Below the pieces are notes generated by a model. It was not told the origin of the DNA, ran no database searches, and saw only the letters and a list, made by a program, of their open reading frames with translations. Both the position numbers and the translations under genes were made by a program. 13,065 nt of DNA from JBGPIK01 sp041484845 (GTDB lineage: Bacteria; Desulfobacterota; Binatia; UBA9968): contig JBGPIK010000166.1 in NCBI GenBank assembly GCA_041484845.1, forward strand, positions 1 through 13,065, in the 5' to 3' direction. Position 1 is the stretch's first letter; each line of letters starts with the position of its first letter. This document shows, in pieces, positions 4,766 to 12,381 of the stretch.

Positions 4766-5250
4766 TTATTTAATTCCCAATTCCCTCTGCGCCTCTCGGA
4801 GAATCGAGAGATCCGCGACTTCGCTGAAGGCAACGTCGCGATCCACTTTTGCAACTCTCTCCGTATCCTCAATGAGTACTCGGAAACCGTCCTCGAGCAG
4901 CTGCCGTCATCATTGAAGCCCTTCACGAAAAAGTCATAAAGCGCGCTAGCGATCTCTCTGTCGAGCCTATATGTGCTCATCAGCACCGGGATGGTTCCCT
5001 CCCGATTGGCTCGCATGTAGCGATTGGCTTTAATTCCAGCCCTGATAAGTCGTTTAATCTCGCCCGGTTTTTATTTGATCTTCTTAGTGTTAGCGATCAA
5101 GCCGATAATGGGATAGGTAAAGAGTTCTTCGCCTCGGGCAAAGACACTGAAACCCATTTTCTGGCCGTGCTGATCCTGAGGCACAGAGACCGCTGCGGCT
5201 GAGTTCTGCTAAAGTCGCCGCCCCATGTCGCCCAAGCCTATATGCGGACC
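4766..5250 (-). pseudogene. NMT1/NitT-TauT-type ABC substrate-binding protein, decayed
   Basis: Read downwards from about 5250, the frame shows GPHIGLGDMGRRL, stop, then AAAVSVPQDQHGQKMGFSVF, ARGEELFTYPIIGLIANTKK, stop, and KPGEIKRLIRAGIKANRYMR followed by ANREGTIPVLMSTYRLDREI. This is the C-terminal lobe of NMT1-like substrate-binding proteins ('RANREG.IPVLM..Y..DREIA..VYD' is diagnostic). Three lesions are visible: TAG at 5211-5209, TAA at 5073-5071, and loss of one base near 4900. After that lesion the other frame continues correctly with LLEDGFRVLIEDTERVAKVD and ends SEVADLSILREAQRELGIK, TAA at 4768-4766. The N-terminal lobe is missing. The protein would have bound a small organic solute for an ABC importer; it cannot now be made. 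Confidence 0.9.
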
Positions 5251-5316
5251 CTACATGCGAGCGGCTCTACGAGATCGAGTCGCTCCCGCCGGCTGCTGCT
5301 CCTGAACGACATGGAT

Positions 5317-5769
5317 TCAGTCCGTTCCCCAAGGGTTGTCGATCACGAAGCGCCAGGAGCCGTCTGCCTGACGACGCAGAACATCCGCGGATTTTGTCGC
5401 CAGCTTCACCGGTTCGCCGTCTGGCCCGGTTCCAGTGAATGACCAAACCGTAGTTACGAGGGCAAGATCACTTGCCTCAAGGACCCTTGTCACTTTGAGA
5501 TCGAGTTTGCCCTTCATCGCAATGAAACCGGCCAGCGCTTCACGGACACCCGGTAAGCCGTGACTGAGGCTCCCAGGCTGAGTCGCAAAAGCAGCCTCAG
5601 GCTCATAAAGAGGCATGAGAGCGTCGAGATGGCCCGTGTTAATTCCGTCAATTCGCGACCTGACATCGATCAGCCGCGTCCCTAGCTTGTTTAAGACTTC
5701 GTACGTCGTGTCCCGCGGCAAGTTGCAGATGAACTCGACGTTCCAAACCCGCCCATCGAGACTCTCCAC
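5317..5769 (-). CDS. SnoaL/NTF2-like protein with an extra N-terminal segment
   Basis: The protein is 150 residues. From about residue 38 it is a SnoaL-like (NTF2 superfamily, DUF4440-like) domain: RIDGINTGHLDALMPLYEPE, GLPGVREALAGF, LALVTTVWSFTGTGPDGEPV, then SADVLRRQADGSWRFVIDNP. Such cone-shaped domains act as small isomerases/hydrolases or ligand binders; no catalytic residues can be assigned. Residues 1-36 (EFICNLPRDTTYEVLNKLGT and surroundings) are not SnoaL sequence. They are a paralogue of the separate 46-residue ORF at 1879-2019, so this is a fused gene. The start is GTG at 5769-5767 with a close GGAGA at 5777-5773. The gene follows the 65-residue gene by about 115 bases on the same strand and probably ends the SDR/ligase operon. 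Confidence 0.78.
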   Translation of the reverse strand: MESLDGRVWNVEFICNLPRDTTYEVLNKLGTRLIDVRSRIDGINTGHLDALMPLYEPEAAFATQPGSLSHGLPGVREALAGFIAMKGKLDLKVTRVLEASDLALVTTVWSFTGTGPDGEPVKLATKSADVLRRQADGSWRFVIDNPWGTD

Positions 5770-5883
5770 TTGTCTCCAATGACAGAAAACCGTTCGTAGG
5801 CTTCTCCAACATACTCGGTACGTCCGAAGTCACGGTTTTACGAGCACGCGAAGAATCTTTTTGCGCGTTGCGGTATCGAAATC

Positions 5884-6081
5884 CTATCCGTAGAAACGGA
5901 GAAAGAGCGCTTTTCTTAACGAGGCAGGCGATGCCGATGGGTCGGTTTCCAGTGCCGCTGCTCGAACCAGAGCTTGTGCCGTTGCATGCATGGAGCAACC
6001 CATCTTGAGGCGCTCCTCGCCTGAGCGCTTGAGGAGCATGTCACGATATTTTTGTTCCATCGCTTCTGAGGTGTCTTTCAT
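5884..6081 (-). CDS. conserved 65-residue protein, probably shortened by an amber codon
   Basis: MKDTSEAMEQKYRDMLLKRS, GEERLKMGCSMHATAQALVR and SPASLRKALFLRFYG match a small conserved family of unknown function. Its members typically read 'M.DTSPE...K.R.M...RS.EERL.MGCSM...A..LV.A.......SPAELR..LFLRFYG.DF'. Here the frame hits TAG right after FYG. The same frame then continues DFDTATRKKILRVLVKP to a TGA at 5832-5830, which is the expected family tail. So either an amber mutation removed the last 18 or so residues or the codon is read through. GAGGAAGG at 6096-6089 lies seven bases before the ATG and overlaps the stop of the ligase gene, so it is co-transcribed and probably coupled. Function unknown. 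Confidence 0.75.
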   Translation of the reverse strand: MKDTSEAMEQKYRDMLLKRSGEERLKMGCSMHATAQALVRAAALETDPSASPASLRKALFLRFYG

Positions 6082-6095
6082 TGGGTGGCCTTCCT

Positions 6096-8210
6096 CTATA
6101 CTTTCCGTGGAACGACGAGAGCATCGACTGCGATGACGCCCTTGCTCTCGGGCAGGACGATCAGCGGATTGATGTCAATACTATCAAGATCATCGCGGAA
6201 CCGGTCCGCATAAGCCGACAGCAACGAAAGAGAACGCGCCAGCGCCTCAATGTCGGCAGGTGTGCGGCCGCGAGCACCGCTCAAGAGCGGATAACCCACG
6301 ATCTCCCGGATCATCTCTCGTGCCGTATTGATTCCGAATGGGGCGACGCGCAACGAGACGTCGCGGTAGATCTCGACGAATATGCCGCCCATGCCGAACA
6401 TGACGATGGGTCCGAATACGGGATCGCGTTTGACGCCGGCGATGGTCTCCACGCCGCCTGCGATTAACGGCGAGACAAGCACGCCCTCAATCTGCGCACG
6501 CGGCGCAGTGGACCGCGCCCGCGTTATTAACGTTTCGTAACCCGCCGCGATTTCTTCGGCGGAGCGCAGGCCAACAAGCACGCCACCGATGTCGGATTTG
6601 TGTAGGATGTCCGGCGAGGCGATTTTCAAAACGACGATTTTTGCGAGGTCCTTAGCCGCGCTTACGGCTTCGGCGGCGGAGCGGGCGAGCCGGTCCTCGA
6701 CTACGGGAATACCCATCGAAGCAACAACCCGTTTTGCCGCCTGTTCGCCACCTTGACCGAGTTGAGGCGCATGGACCGCGTCGGACAGTGAAAGCGGTTG
6801 TTCGGGTAAGCCGCCCTCGGAAAATCCGCGCCCGATGCGCCAGAGGGCCGCAATGGCCGCGATCGCCCGCGTCGGTTCTTCGTACACGAGAAATCCTTGA
6901 TCCTGAAATCGATCGCGCCACTCCGGTAACATATTGGCGACGATGCCGAGGACCCGGCCGGAGAATTTTTCGCGTACGGGCGACAAGTGGCGCGCCAAGT
7001 CTTCCATTCGCTTCGGCGCCAGGCCGTTGTGCGAGAGATAAGTAAACGCAGAGGGATAGTTCCCCTCCTCCAGCAGCATCTCGAGGACTTGCGCTGTCAT
7101 CTGCATGTCCCGCATGCCGGCAGTCGCCATGTCAACCGGGTTGCGCGTGGTGGCGTAGGGCACCAGCTTTTTTAGCTTGCGCTGTGTTTCTGCCGGAACT
7201 TCAGGCAAAGCGAGGCCGTAGCGGGCGCTGGCGTCGGCTACAATCACGCTGATCCCGCCCGAGCCGCTCGTGACCGCCAATTCGGCGCGCTCCGGAAAGC
7301 AACCGGCGCGGCAGGCGGCGACCACATCCACCAGCTCTTCGAGCGACTGCGCCGCGAAGACGTTGTGCTGGCGGAAAACCGCTCTGTAAACGCTGGCGGC
7401 GCCGGCGAGCGATGCGGTATGAGACGCGGCGGCCGCGGCGCCGATTTCCGATTCGCCGACCTTCAACATGATGACCGGCTTGCGGCGCAATCGCGCCGCT
7501 TCGAACGCCCGCGTGAGACGTCGGCCGTCGAGAATACCCTCCAAGTACACAGCGATCACGCGAGTCACTTCGTCTTGAGCGAGATGTTCGATGCAATCGG
7601 CGACATCTATATCGCACTGATTGCCCGTGGACACCCACTTCGCCACCCCGATGCCGCGCTCGCGCAGTAGAACCAGGATCTGCGTGCCGATCGCCCCACT
7701 CTGGCTTACAACGCTGACGTTGCCGCGCCGCGGCCAACCTGCCTTTCCTTGGCTTTGAGCGAGACTGGTAAACGTTGCGCTGAACGAGCCGTCGATGCTG
7801 ATGCCGCCCATGCTGTTGGGCCCCAGCAGGCGCATGCCGCTCGAACGCGCGACTTCGACGAGACGTTCCTGAGCGCGGCGGCCCTCCTCGCTGTATTCAG
7901 CGAAGCCGGAGCTGAGCACGATGACCAGTGGCACGCGCTTTTCGGCGCATCCCGCCACCGCTGCCGGCACGGACGCAGCCGGCACTGCAACGATAGCGCA
8001 GTCAAGCTCGTCCGGAATTTCCTGTACGGAAGGATAGGCCTTCCAGCCTTGCACTTCCGTTGCTCCAGGATTGACCGGATAAATTCGCCCCGCAAAACCG
8101 ATCTCGCGATTGTGTGCGATGGGCCGGCCGCCGGTTTTCGTGGCGTCGGTCGAGGCGCCGATAATGGCAACGGCTTTGGGATAAAAAAGTCTCTGTAATA
8201 TATCGTTCAT
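6096..8210 (-). CDS. acetate--CoA ligase family protein (ADP/NDP-forming acyl-CoA synthetase)
   Basis: The 704-residue protein has the fused alpha-beta layout of NDP-forming acyl-CoA synthetases, which interconvert an acyl-CoA plus ADP and phosphate with acid, CoA and ATP. It opens with a CoA-binding domain (residues about 5-130; FYPKAVAIIGAS and RLLGPNSMG). A succinyl-CoA-ligase-like part (about 160-450) has VSQSGAIGTQ, E224 in YLEG and H264 in SHTASLAG, the probable phospho-relay Glu and His. The C-terminal ATP-grasp domain (about 475-700) has VLKIASPDILHKSDIGGVLV, VKRDPVFGP and DINPLIV. I start at ATG 8210 because the family begins 'M..L..LF.PKAVA'; an upstream TTG at 8246 is in frame but unlikely. 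It follows the SDR gene by 37 bases. The substrate acid is unknown. Confidence 0.9.
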   Translation of the reverse strand: MNDILQRLFYPKAVAIIGASTDATKTGGRPIAHNREIGFAGRIYPVNPGATEVQGWKAYPSVQEIPDELDCAIVAVPAASVPAAVAGCAEKRVPLVIVLSSGFAEYSEEGRRAQERLVEVARSSGMRLLGPNSMGGISIDGSFSATFTSLAQSQGKAGWPRRGNVSVVSQSGAIGTQILVLLRERGIGVAKWVSTGNQCDIDVADCIEHLAQDEVTRVIAVYLEGILDGRRLTRAFEAARLRRKPVIMLKVGESEIGAAAAASHTASLAGAASVYRAVFRQHNVFAAQSLEELVDVVAACRAGCFPERAELAVTSGSGGISVIVADASARYGLALPEVPAETQRKLKKLVPYATTRNPVDMATAGMRDMQMTAQVLEMLLEEGNYPSAFTYLSHNGLAPKRMEDLARHLSPVREKFSGRVLGIVANMLPEWRDRFQDQGFLVYEEPTRAIAAIAALWRIGRGFSEGGLPEQPLSLSDAVHAPQLGQGGEQAAKRVVASMGIPVVEDRLARSAAEAVSAAKDLAKIVVLKIASPDILHKSDIGGVLVGLRSAEEIAAGYETLITRARSTAPRAQIEGVLVSPLIAGGVETIAGVKRDPVFGPIVMFGMGGIFVEIYRDVSLRVAPFGINTAREMIREIVGYPLLSGARGRTPADIEALARSLSLLSAYADRFRDDLDSIDINPLIVLPESKGVIAVDALVVPRKV

Positions 8211-8247
8211 AGAATGCGTCCGCCGCGGCTCGCGGCTATTTGCCAAC

Positions 8248-9042
8248 TCACCGCCGCTTGCCCATGACGCCGCTGCCGGCGGGTCCTAGCGTCATGCCCG
8301 CGTCGGCGACGATGATCTGACCGGTCATTAGCGCGGCGGATTCTACCAACCAGAGAATGGTGGCTGCCACCTCCTCCGGCGTTGCCGCCTTCCTGAGCGG
8401 AGAGGTCGTTTCCCAATTGGCCTTGTGCTCTTCGTAAGCGTCGCCCAGAGCGTTCTTAACCCATCGCCCCTGGATGAAACCGGGACACACCGCGTTAACG
8501 CGAATCTCCGGAGCGAGAACGCGCGCGAGGGATTGCGTAAGCGTGTTGAGGCCGGCCTTGGAGACGCCGTAGGCGATGGAGCTGCCGGTGCCGCGAAGCC
8601 CCGCCGTTGAGGAGACGTTTACGATCGCTCCCTCGCCACGCGCTTTCATGTGCGGCGCGACCGCCCGCGCCATTTGAAACGGACCCAGCGTGTTGACCGA
8701 TAAGATTCGTATGAAGTCGTCCGAAGACAGGCCTTCCAGGTTGTAATGGCTGACGGATTTGGTCGTCCCCGCGGAGTTGACGAGAACGTCGATGCGTCCC
8801 CAGTGTTTGAGCGCCGACTCAGCCATCCGCCGGCAGTCGGCATCGATCGAGACGTCCGCCTGGCACAAGGCGGCCTCTGTGCCGAGCGTTTTACACTCTG
8901 CAACGACGCGCTCGCCCGCCTCGACGTCGTGCGCTCCGTTGATCAGCACGCGCGCACCCTTCTCGGCCAGCATGCGCGCCGTGGCGGCGCCAACACCGCT
9001 GGATGATCCGGTAACGATTGCGACAGTCCCTCGAAGATCCAT
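8248..9042 (-). CDS. SDR-family NAD(P)-dependent oxidoreductase
   Basis: This complete 264-residue classical short-chain dehydrogenase has the cofactor motif TGSSSGVG (11-18), D63 for adenine contact (QADVS) and NSAG at 89-92. It also has N117, the catalytic Ser at 144-145 (NVSS), and Y158 and K162 in YGVSK. NAVCPGFI follows at 183-190 and the MTGQIIVADAGM segment lies near the end. The enzyme should oxidise or reduce a hydroxyl/keto substrate in the cytoplasm; the substrate is not predictable. Residues after the first strand (LINGAHD) lack the acidic residue that marks strict NAD preference. The start is secure: GAGGAGG at 9057-9051 lies eight bases before the ATG. It is the first gene of the operon with the acyl-CoA ligase, suggesting step-wise catabolism of an alcohol, ketone or hydroxy-acid through a CoA ester. 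Confidence 0.9.
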   Translation of the reverse strand: MDLRGTVAIVTGSSSGVGAATARMLAEKGARVLINGAHDVEAGERVVAECKTLGTEAALCQADVSIDADCRRMAESALKHWGRIDVLVNSAGTTKSVSHYNLEGLSSDDFIRILSVNTLGPFQMARAVAPHMKARGEGAIVNVSSTAGLRGTGSSIAYGVSKAGLNTLTQSLARVLAPEIRVNAVCPGFIQGRWVKNALGDAYEEHKANWETTSPLRKAATPEEVAATILWLVESAALMTGQIIVADAGMTLGPAGSGVMGKRR

Positions 9043-9127
9043 CAGCCGTTCCTCCTCGTATCTGGAAGCTATTCGATAGCAACTTTCGGGTCAAGAAGAA
9101 ATCGCACGGTGGACATTCATCTGGACG

Positions 9128-9156
9128 TTGACACAATGCTGACTTGTCAGATAGTT
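9128..9156 (+). promoter_or_regulatory. candidate promoter with an embedded palindrome for the substrate-binding protein operon
   Basis: TTGACA (9128-9133) is a perfect -35 hexamer. Seventeen bases on lies a weak -10 candidate (ATAGTT at 9151-9156, or TAGTTT one base later). Within the spacer is the perfect palindrome CTGAC-TT-GTCAG (9139-9150), a plausible operator. It points towards the gene at 9393, which puts the MITE-like element (9170-9299) in the transcribed leader. The -10 is poor, so this remains a candidate. Confidence 0.4.
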
Positions 9157-9169
9157 TCTCTTCCCTCAG

Positions 9170-9299
9170 AGGCTGTGTCGTAATACAGAAGATGTCCTAT
9201 TTGCCGTTTTCGTGTCATTTCGAACGCAGTGAGAAATCTTAGATCCCTCGCATTCGCTCGGGATGACAACCGGATTTTTTGGATATTGCGACACAGTCT
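9170..9299. mobile_element. MITE-like element with terminal inverted repeats and 5-bp target duplication
   Basis: The left end AGGCTGTGTCGTAATA (9170-9185) and the reverse complement of the right end, AGACTGTGTCGCAATA (9299-9284), match at 14 of 16 positions. The direct repeat CTCAG flanks the element at 9165-9169 and 9300-9304, as expected for a 5-bp target duplication. Inside, TGTCATTTCGAACGCAGTGA (from 9213) folds back on CTCGCATTCGCTCGGGATGACA (to 9268), giving a second hairpin. At 130 bp it has no coding capacity and would need a transposase in trans. It lies between the two divergent operons. Confidence 0.72.
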
Positions 9300-9392
9300 C
9301 TCAGCCAGGCGAATGAGCTGTCGTTTCTTTAATGACGATTCAGCCGTTCGAACAGAGACTGTCGCGGGAATACAGGATTCAGGAGGTCCTCA

Positions 9393-10424
9393 ATGAAGCG
9401 AGACGCTATGATCGTTGTGATTCTGATTTTCCTGCTGATCGTGATGTTCCCGCTGCGGGTCAATGCCAATCCATACTTGGCCAAGCCCGGCGAACCACCT
9501 GTGCCCATCCGCGTGTCGAATTGCGCGGTATCGGGGGGCTTCACGCACATGTATGCGGCGGTTGATGCCCATCTCTTCGATAAGTACGGGCTCAGGACGG
9601 AGCTGATCTATATCCAGGGGAGCGGTCCCGGACTCACGGCCCTGGCGGCGAACGAGATCCAGTTCTTATATTGCGCGGGCGATGCGACGATCCCGGGATT
9701 GGCGTCAGGGGTGGACGCTAAGCTTGTAGGGTCGCCCCTCGTCGGCATGCCTTATATGCTTCTCGCGCGCAAAGACATCAGGCGGGTCGAGGATCTCAAA
9801 GGCAAGAGTATCGGCTATTCGAGACCGGGGCAGGTGGATCACCGACTGGCGCGTGCGGTGCTGAAGAAATTCAATCTTTCGGAAAACGAGGTGGCGCTTC
9901 GCCCCATCGGGGGAAGCCAGCCGGAGCGTTATCGGGCCATGCAGCAGGACATCGTGCAGGCCATTCCCGTGCCCCCGCCGCTGGACGCGCGCGGCAAAAA
10001 AGACGGATTCCAGGTCATCTATAACCTTAACGATCTCGGTCTGCCCTTCATCTACAGCTCGCTGCACACCAATGCGATCATGCTGGCCAACCAGCGTGAG
10101 ACCGTCCAGCGCTTCGTTGCGGCAATGGCCGAGGCGATCCACTTCGCGGAGAAAAATCCCGAAAACGCCAAGGGCTCTCTCAGCAAGGTGCTGAAACTCA
10201 CTGATCAGGACGCGCTTCAGTCGGCTTATGACGCCTATGCAAAAGCGCTCGTCAATCGGCGGATGCTCGTCCCGCCCAATATGGTGGCTGCAGCCGTAGA
10301 TGTCGCCCGCGAGCTGGGGACGAACATCAAGCGAAAAGCCCCCGAGATCTTTGACAACAGCTTCGCCGAGCAGCTCGACAAGAGCGGCTTTTTGCGCGAA
10401 CTCTGGGGAGCCGAGCTGCGGTGA
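9393..10424 (+). CDS. NMT1/THI5-like ABC transporter substrate-binding protein
   Basis: The 343-residue exported protein has a signal peptide at residues 1-26 (MKRDAMIVVILIFLLIVMFP...NA). An NMT1-type periplasmic binding fold follows: VSGGFTHMYAAVDAHLFDKY and GLRTELIYIQGSGPGLTALA, the helix-capping loop region NEIQFLYCAGDATIPGLASG, and VEDLKGKSIGYSRPGQVDHR. The C-terminal helix-rich lobe has RETVQRFVAAMAEAIHFAEK. Such proteins capture small organic compounds (nitrate/taurine/thiamine-precursor class and many others) for an ABC importer; the ligand is unknown. No permease or ATPase gene lies beside it, so it is an orphan that may share a distant transporter. AGGAGGT at 9381-9387, five bases before the ATG, fixes the start. 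The hydrolase gene follows after 68 bases, probably in the same transcript. Confidence 0.88.
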   Translation: MKRDAMIVVILIFLLIVMFPLRVNANPYLAKPGEPPVPIRVSNCAVSGGFTHMYAAVDAHLFDKYGLRTELIYIQGSGPGLTALAANEIQFLYCAGDATIPGLASGVDAKLVGSPLVGMPYMLLARKDIRRVEDLKGKSIGYSRPGQVDHRLARAVLKKFNLSENEVALRPIGGSQPERYRAMQQDIVQAIPVPPPLDARGKKDGFQVIYNLNDLGLPFIYSSLHTNAIMLANQRETVQRFVAAMAEAIHFAEKNPENAKGSLSKVLKLTDQDALQSAYDAYAKALVNRRMLVPPNMVAAAVDVARELGTNIKRKAPEIFDNSFAEQLDKSGFLRELWGAELR

Positions 10425-10492
10425 ACTGTTCGATCAGAACTTTGTCTTTACCGTTGCAGCAATGCGCATCGGAAATAAGGTGGAGCAAATAA

Positions 10493-12202
10493 ATGACCGC
10501 TGAATCAACCCGTGTTTCCCAACCCCGCGACTATAAATTGATCGTCGAGAAGGACGTGCAGATCTCCACCCGGGATGGCGCGATTCTCTACGCCGACGTG
10601 TTCCGGCCCGACAGCGCGGGGGCGCGGTTTCCCGCTATCATCAACATGAGCGTCTACCAGAAGGATAAAGTCTGGGTGCCGCCGCCGGATCTGGAAGAGG
10701 AGCCGAATCCTTATATGGCCTGGGAAGCGGCCAATCCGTTGTGGTGGTGTCCGCGCGGCTATGCGCTGGTACGCGTGGACGCTCGCGGCTCGGGAAAATC
10801 GCCCGGCCAGTCGGAGCCGAGCTCATATCAGGAGGCGCTGGACTTTTACGATGCCATCGAATGGATCGCCAAGCGGCCCTGGTGCTCAGGCAACATCGGC
10901 ACGCTCGGCATCTCCTACCACGCGAGCGCGCAGTGGCGCGCGGCGGGGCTGCAGCCGCCCTCGCTCAAGGCGATTCTCCCGTGGGAAGGGCGCGCCGACC
11001 AATATCGCGATCAGGTCTATCACGGCGGCATTTTTGCGGTCGGCTTCATTTCCACCTGGCATACGATGCAGACCGCGCACCATCTGCTCGGCCGGCCGCG
11101 GAGCTACAATCCCGATGCCTTCCACAACGATTTGCTGTGGCAGTACATGAGTCACGACCTCGATTCCGAGTACTGGCGCCAGTGCAGCGCTCGTTGGGAC
11201 AAGATCACCGTCCCGCTCTACAGCGCCGGCAATTGGACTTCGTTCGCGCTCCACCTCCGTGGCAACACCGAGGGCTACATGCTCGCCGCTTCGAAGCACA
11301 AAAAGCTTAGAATCCATTCCGGAACTCATTTCCATGCCTTCTACTCGGAAGAAGGGCGGATGGATCAGTTGCGCTGGTTCGACTACTGGCTCAAAGGGAT
11401 CGATACGGGAATCATGGACGAGCCGCCAGTCAAGCTCGAGATCCGTACCGGCGGGAGCGCCGGTCGGTATGCGTTTCGCTTTGAAAATGAGTGGCCCCTC
11501 GCACGAACGCAGTGGACGAAATTTTACCTGAAGCCGGAGAAAGAGGTGGCACAGAATTCTGAAGCCGTTGAAGGTTGCCTTGTCACCGAGCCGCCGAAAG
11601 AGACGGCGCAGCTCACATACTCGGCAACCGGCACTTCGAAGGCCGGAGTGGCGTCGGCCTCCGCCGTACCGCTGGCACATGGCAGCACGAGCCGCACTGG
11701 CGTTTCTTTTGAGACCGCGCCTATGGAGGAGGACACCGAGATTACCGGCCCGATTGTGCTGGTGCTATGGGCGTCGAGCACTTCAGAGGATATGGACATC
11801 TTCGCGACCCTGCGCAATTTCGGCTCCGACGGCAAGGAGATCTTCGAAGTCGGGCCGCAAGGCGGGCCGACCCCATTAACAAAAGGCTGGTTGCGCGCGT
11901 CACATAGGAAACTCGACTCCGAGCGCTCATTACCTTACCGCCCCTATCATGCACATAATGAGCGTTGGTGGCTCAAGCCCAGCGAGCCCGTCGAGTGCCA
12001 AGTCGAGATCTGGCCCACCTGCATCGTACTAAAAAAAGGGCACCGACTGCGCCTCGACATCCAACCGCGTGACGGCATCGGCAGCGCACCCTACACCCAC
12101 TATCACGCAGACTACAATGCAGGCGCGGACAACACGATCTATGCAGGCGGCGACAAGCCTTCCTACTTGCTGCTGCCAGTGATCCCGGCGAAAAGACAAT
12201 AA
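10493..12202 (+). CDS. CocE/NonD family hydrolase (X-Pro dipeptidyl-peptidase S15-like)
   Basis: The 569-residue protein is an alpha/beta hydrolase followed by the C-terminal beta-jelly-roll domain of the S15/CocE family. The N-terminal part has STRDGAILYADVFRPD and RGYALVRVDARGSGKSPG. The nucleophile elbow is GTLGISYHASAQ (Ser141). The likely catalytic His is in SGTHFHAFYSEEGRMDQLRW (H279 or H281), followed by FDYWLKGIDTG. The jelly-roll region covers about residues 340-560 (TEITGPIVLVLWASSTSEDMDIFATL, RLDIQPRDGIGS). Members split esters or amides such as cocaine, cephalosporin-type esters or X-Pro peptides. In the usual acid position (the 'GWYD' motif of CocE) this protein reads SAGNWTSFALHLRGN. 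AAGGTGGAG at 10477-10485 is seven bases before the ATG. No signal peptide. It shares a transcript with the substrate-binding protein, so the substrate may be what that protein imports. Confidence 0.88.
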   Translation: MTAESTRVSQPRDYKLIVEKDVQISTRDGAILYADVFRPDSAGARFPAIINMSVYQKDKVWVPPPDLEEEPNPYMAWEAANPLWWCPRGYALVRVDARGSGKSPGQSEPSSYQEALDFYDAIEWIAKRPWCSGNIGTLGISYHASAQWRAAGLQPPSLKAILPWEGRADQYRDQVYHGGIFAVGFISTWHTMQTAHHLLGRPRSYNPDAFHNDLLWQYMSHDLDSEYWRQCSARWDKITVPLYSAGNWTSFALHLRGNTEGYMLAASKHKKLRIHSGTHFHAFYSEEGRMDQLRWFDYWLKGIDTGIMDEPPVKLEIRTGGSAGRYAFRFENEWPLARTQWTKFYLKPEKEVAQNSEAVEGCLVTEPPKETAQLTYSATGTSKAGVASASAVPLAHGSTSRTGVSFETAPMEEDTEITGPIVLVLWASSTSEDMDIFATLRNFGSDGKEIFEVGPQGGPTPLTKGWLRASHRKLDSERSLPYRPYHAHNERWWLKPSEPVECQVEIWPTCIVLKKGHRLRLDIQPRDGIGSAPYTHYHADYNAGADNTIYAGGDKPSYLLLPVIPAKRQ

Positions 12203-12347
12203 CCGCAATGATTCAACAAGATCATTTCGATCGAGTCTCTTTACCACCGTCGCGTTGCCTCGGAGACTTGATTGGCGGCCGCAACAACCGGGTTTTTGCA
12301 AAAAGAGCAGGCGCCTCTTTCGTGAAGAAGGCATCGAAGATCTCACC

Positions 12348-12370
12348 ACTGAGGCACTGAGGACGCTGAG
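12348..12370. repeat. short degenerate tandem repeat between convergent genes
   Basis: ACTGAGG occurs at 12348-12354 and 12356-12362, followed by the variant GCTGAGA. A 12-bp palindrome TTTTTGCAAAAA lies upstream at about 12294-12305. The gap between the convergent genes (12203-12381) has no other structure that I can defend, and no clear bidirectional terminator. Confidence 0.35.
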
Positions 12371-12381
12371 AAAGAAAGAAG

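Noticed and set aside
7201..8198. Long open frames antisense or out of frame within the ligase gene (for example 7201-7737 and 7749-8198)
   Set aside because: They are high-GC shadows of the strongly supported ligase frame and have arginine- or histidine-rich nonsense composition.
8211..8246. Longer start (TTG 8246) for the acyl-CoA ligase
   Set aside because: The added residues (ANSREPRRTHS) are not family-like; homologues begin at the M..LF.PKAVAIIGAS segment that follows ATG 8210.
9066..9094. Minus-strand TTGACC...TAGCTT as promoter of the SDR operon
   Set aside because: The -10 match is poor and the predicted transcript start would fall almost on the ribosome site at 9057-9051.
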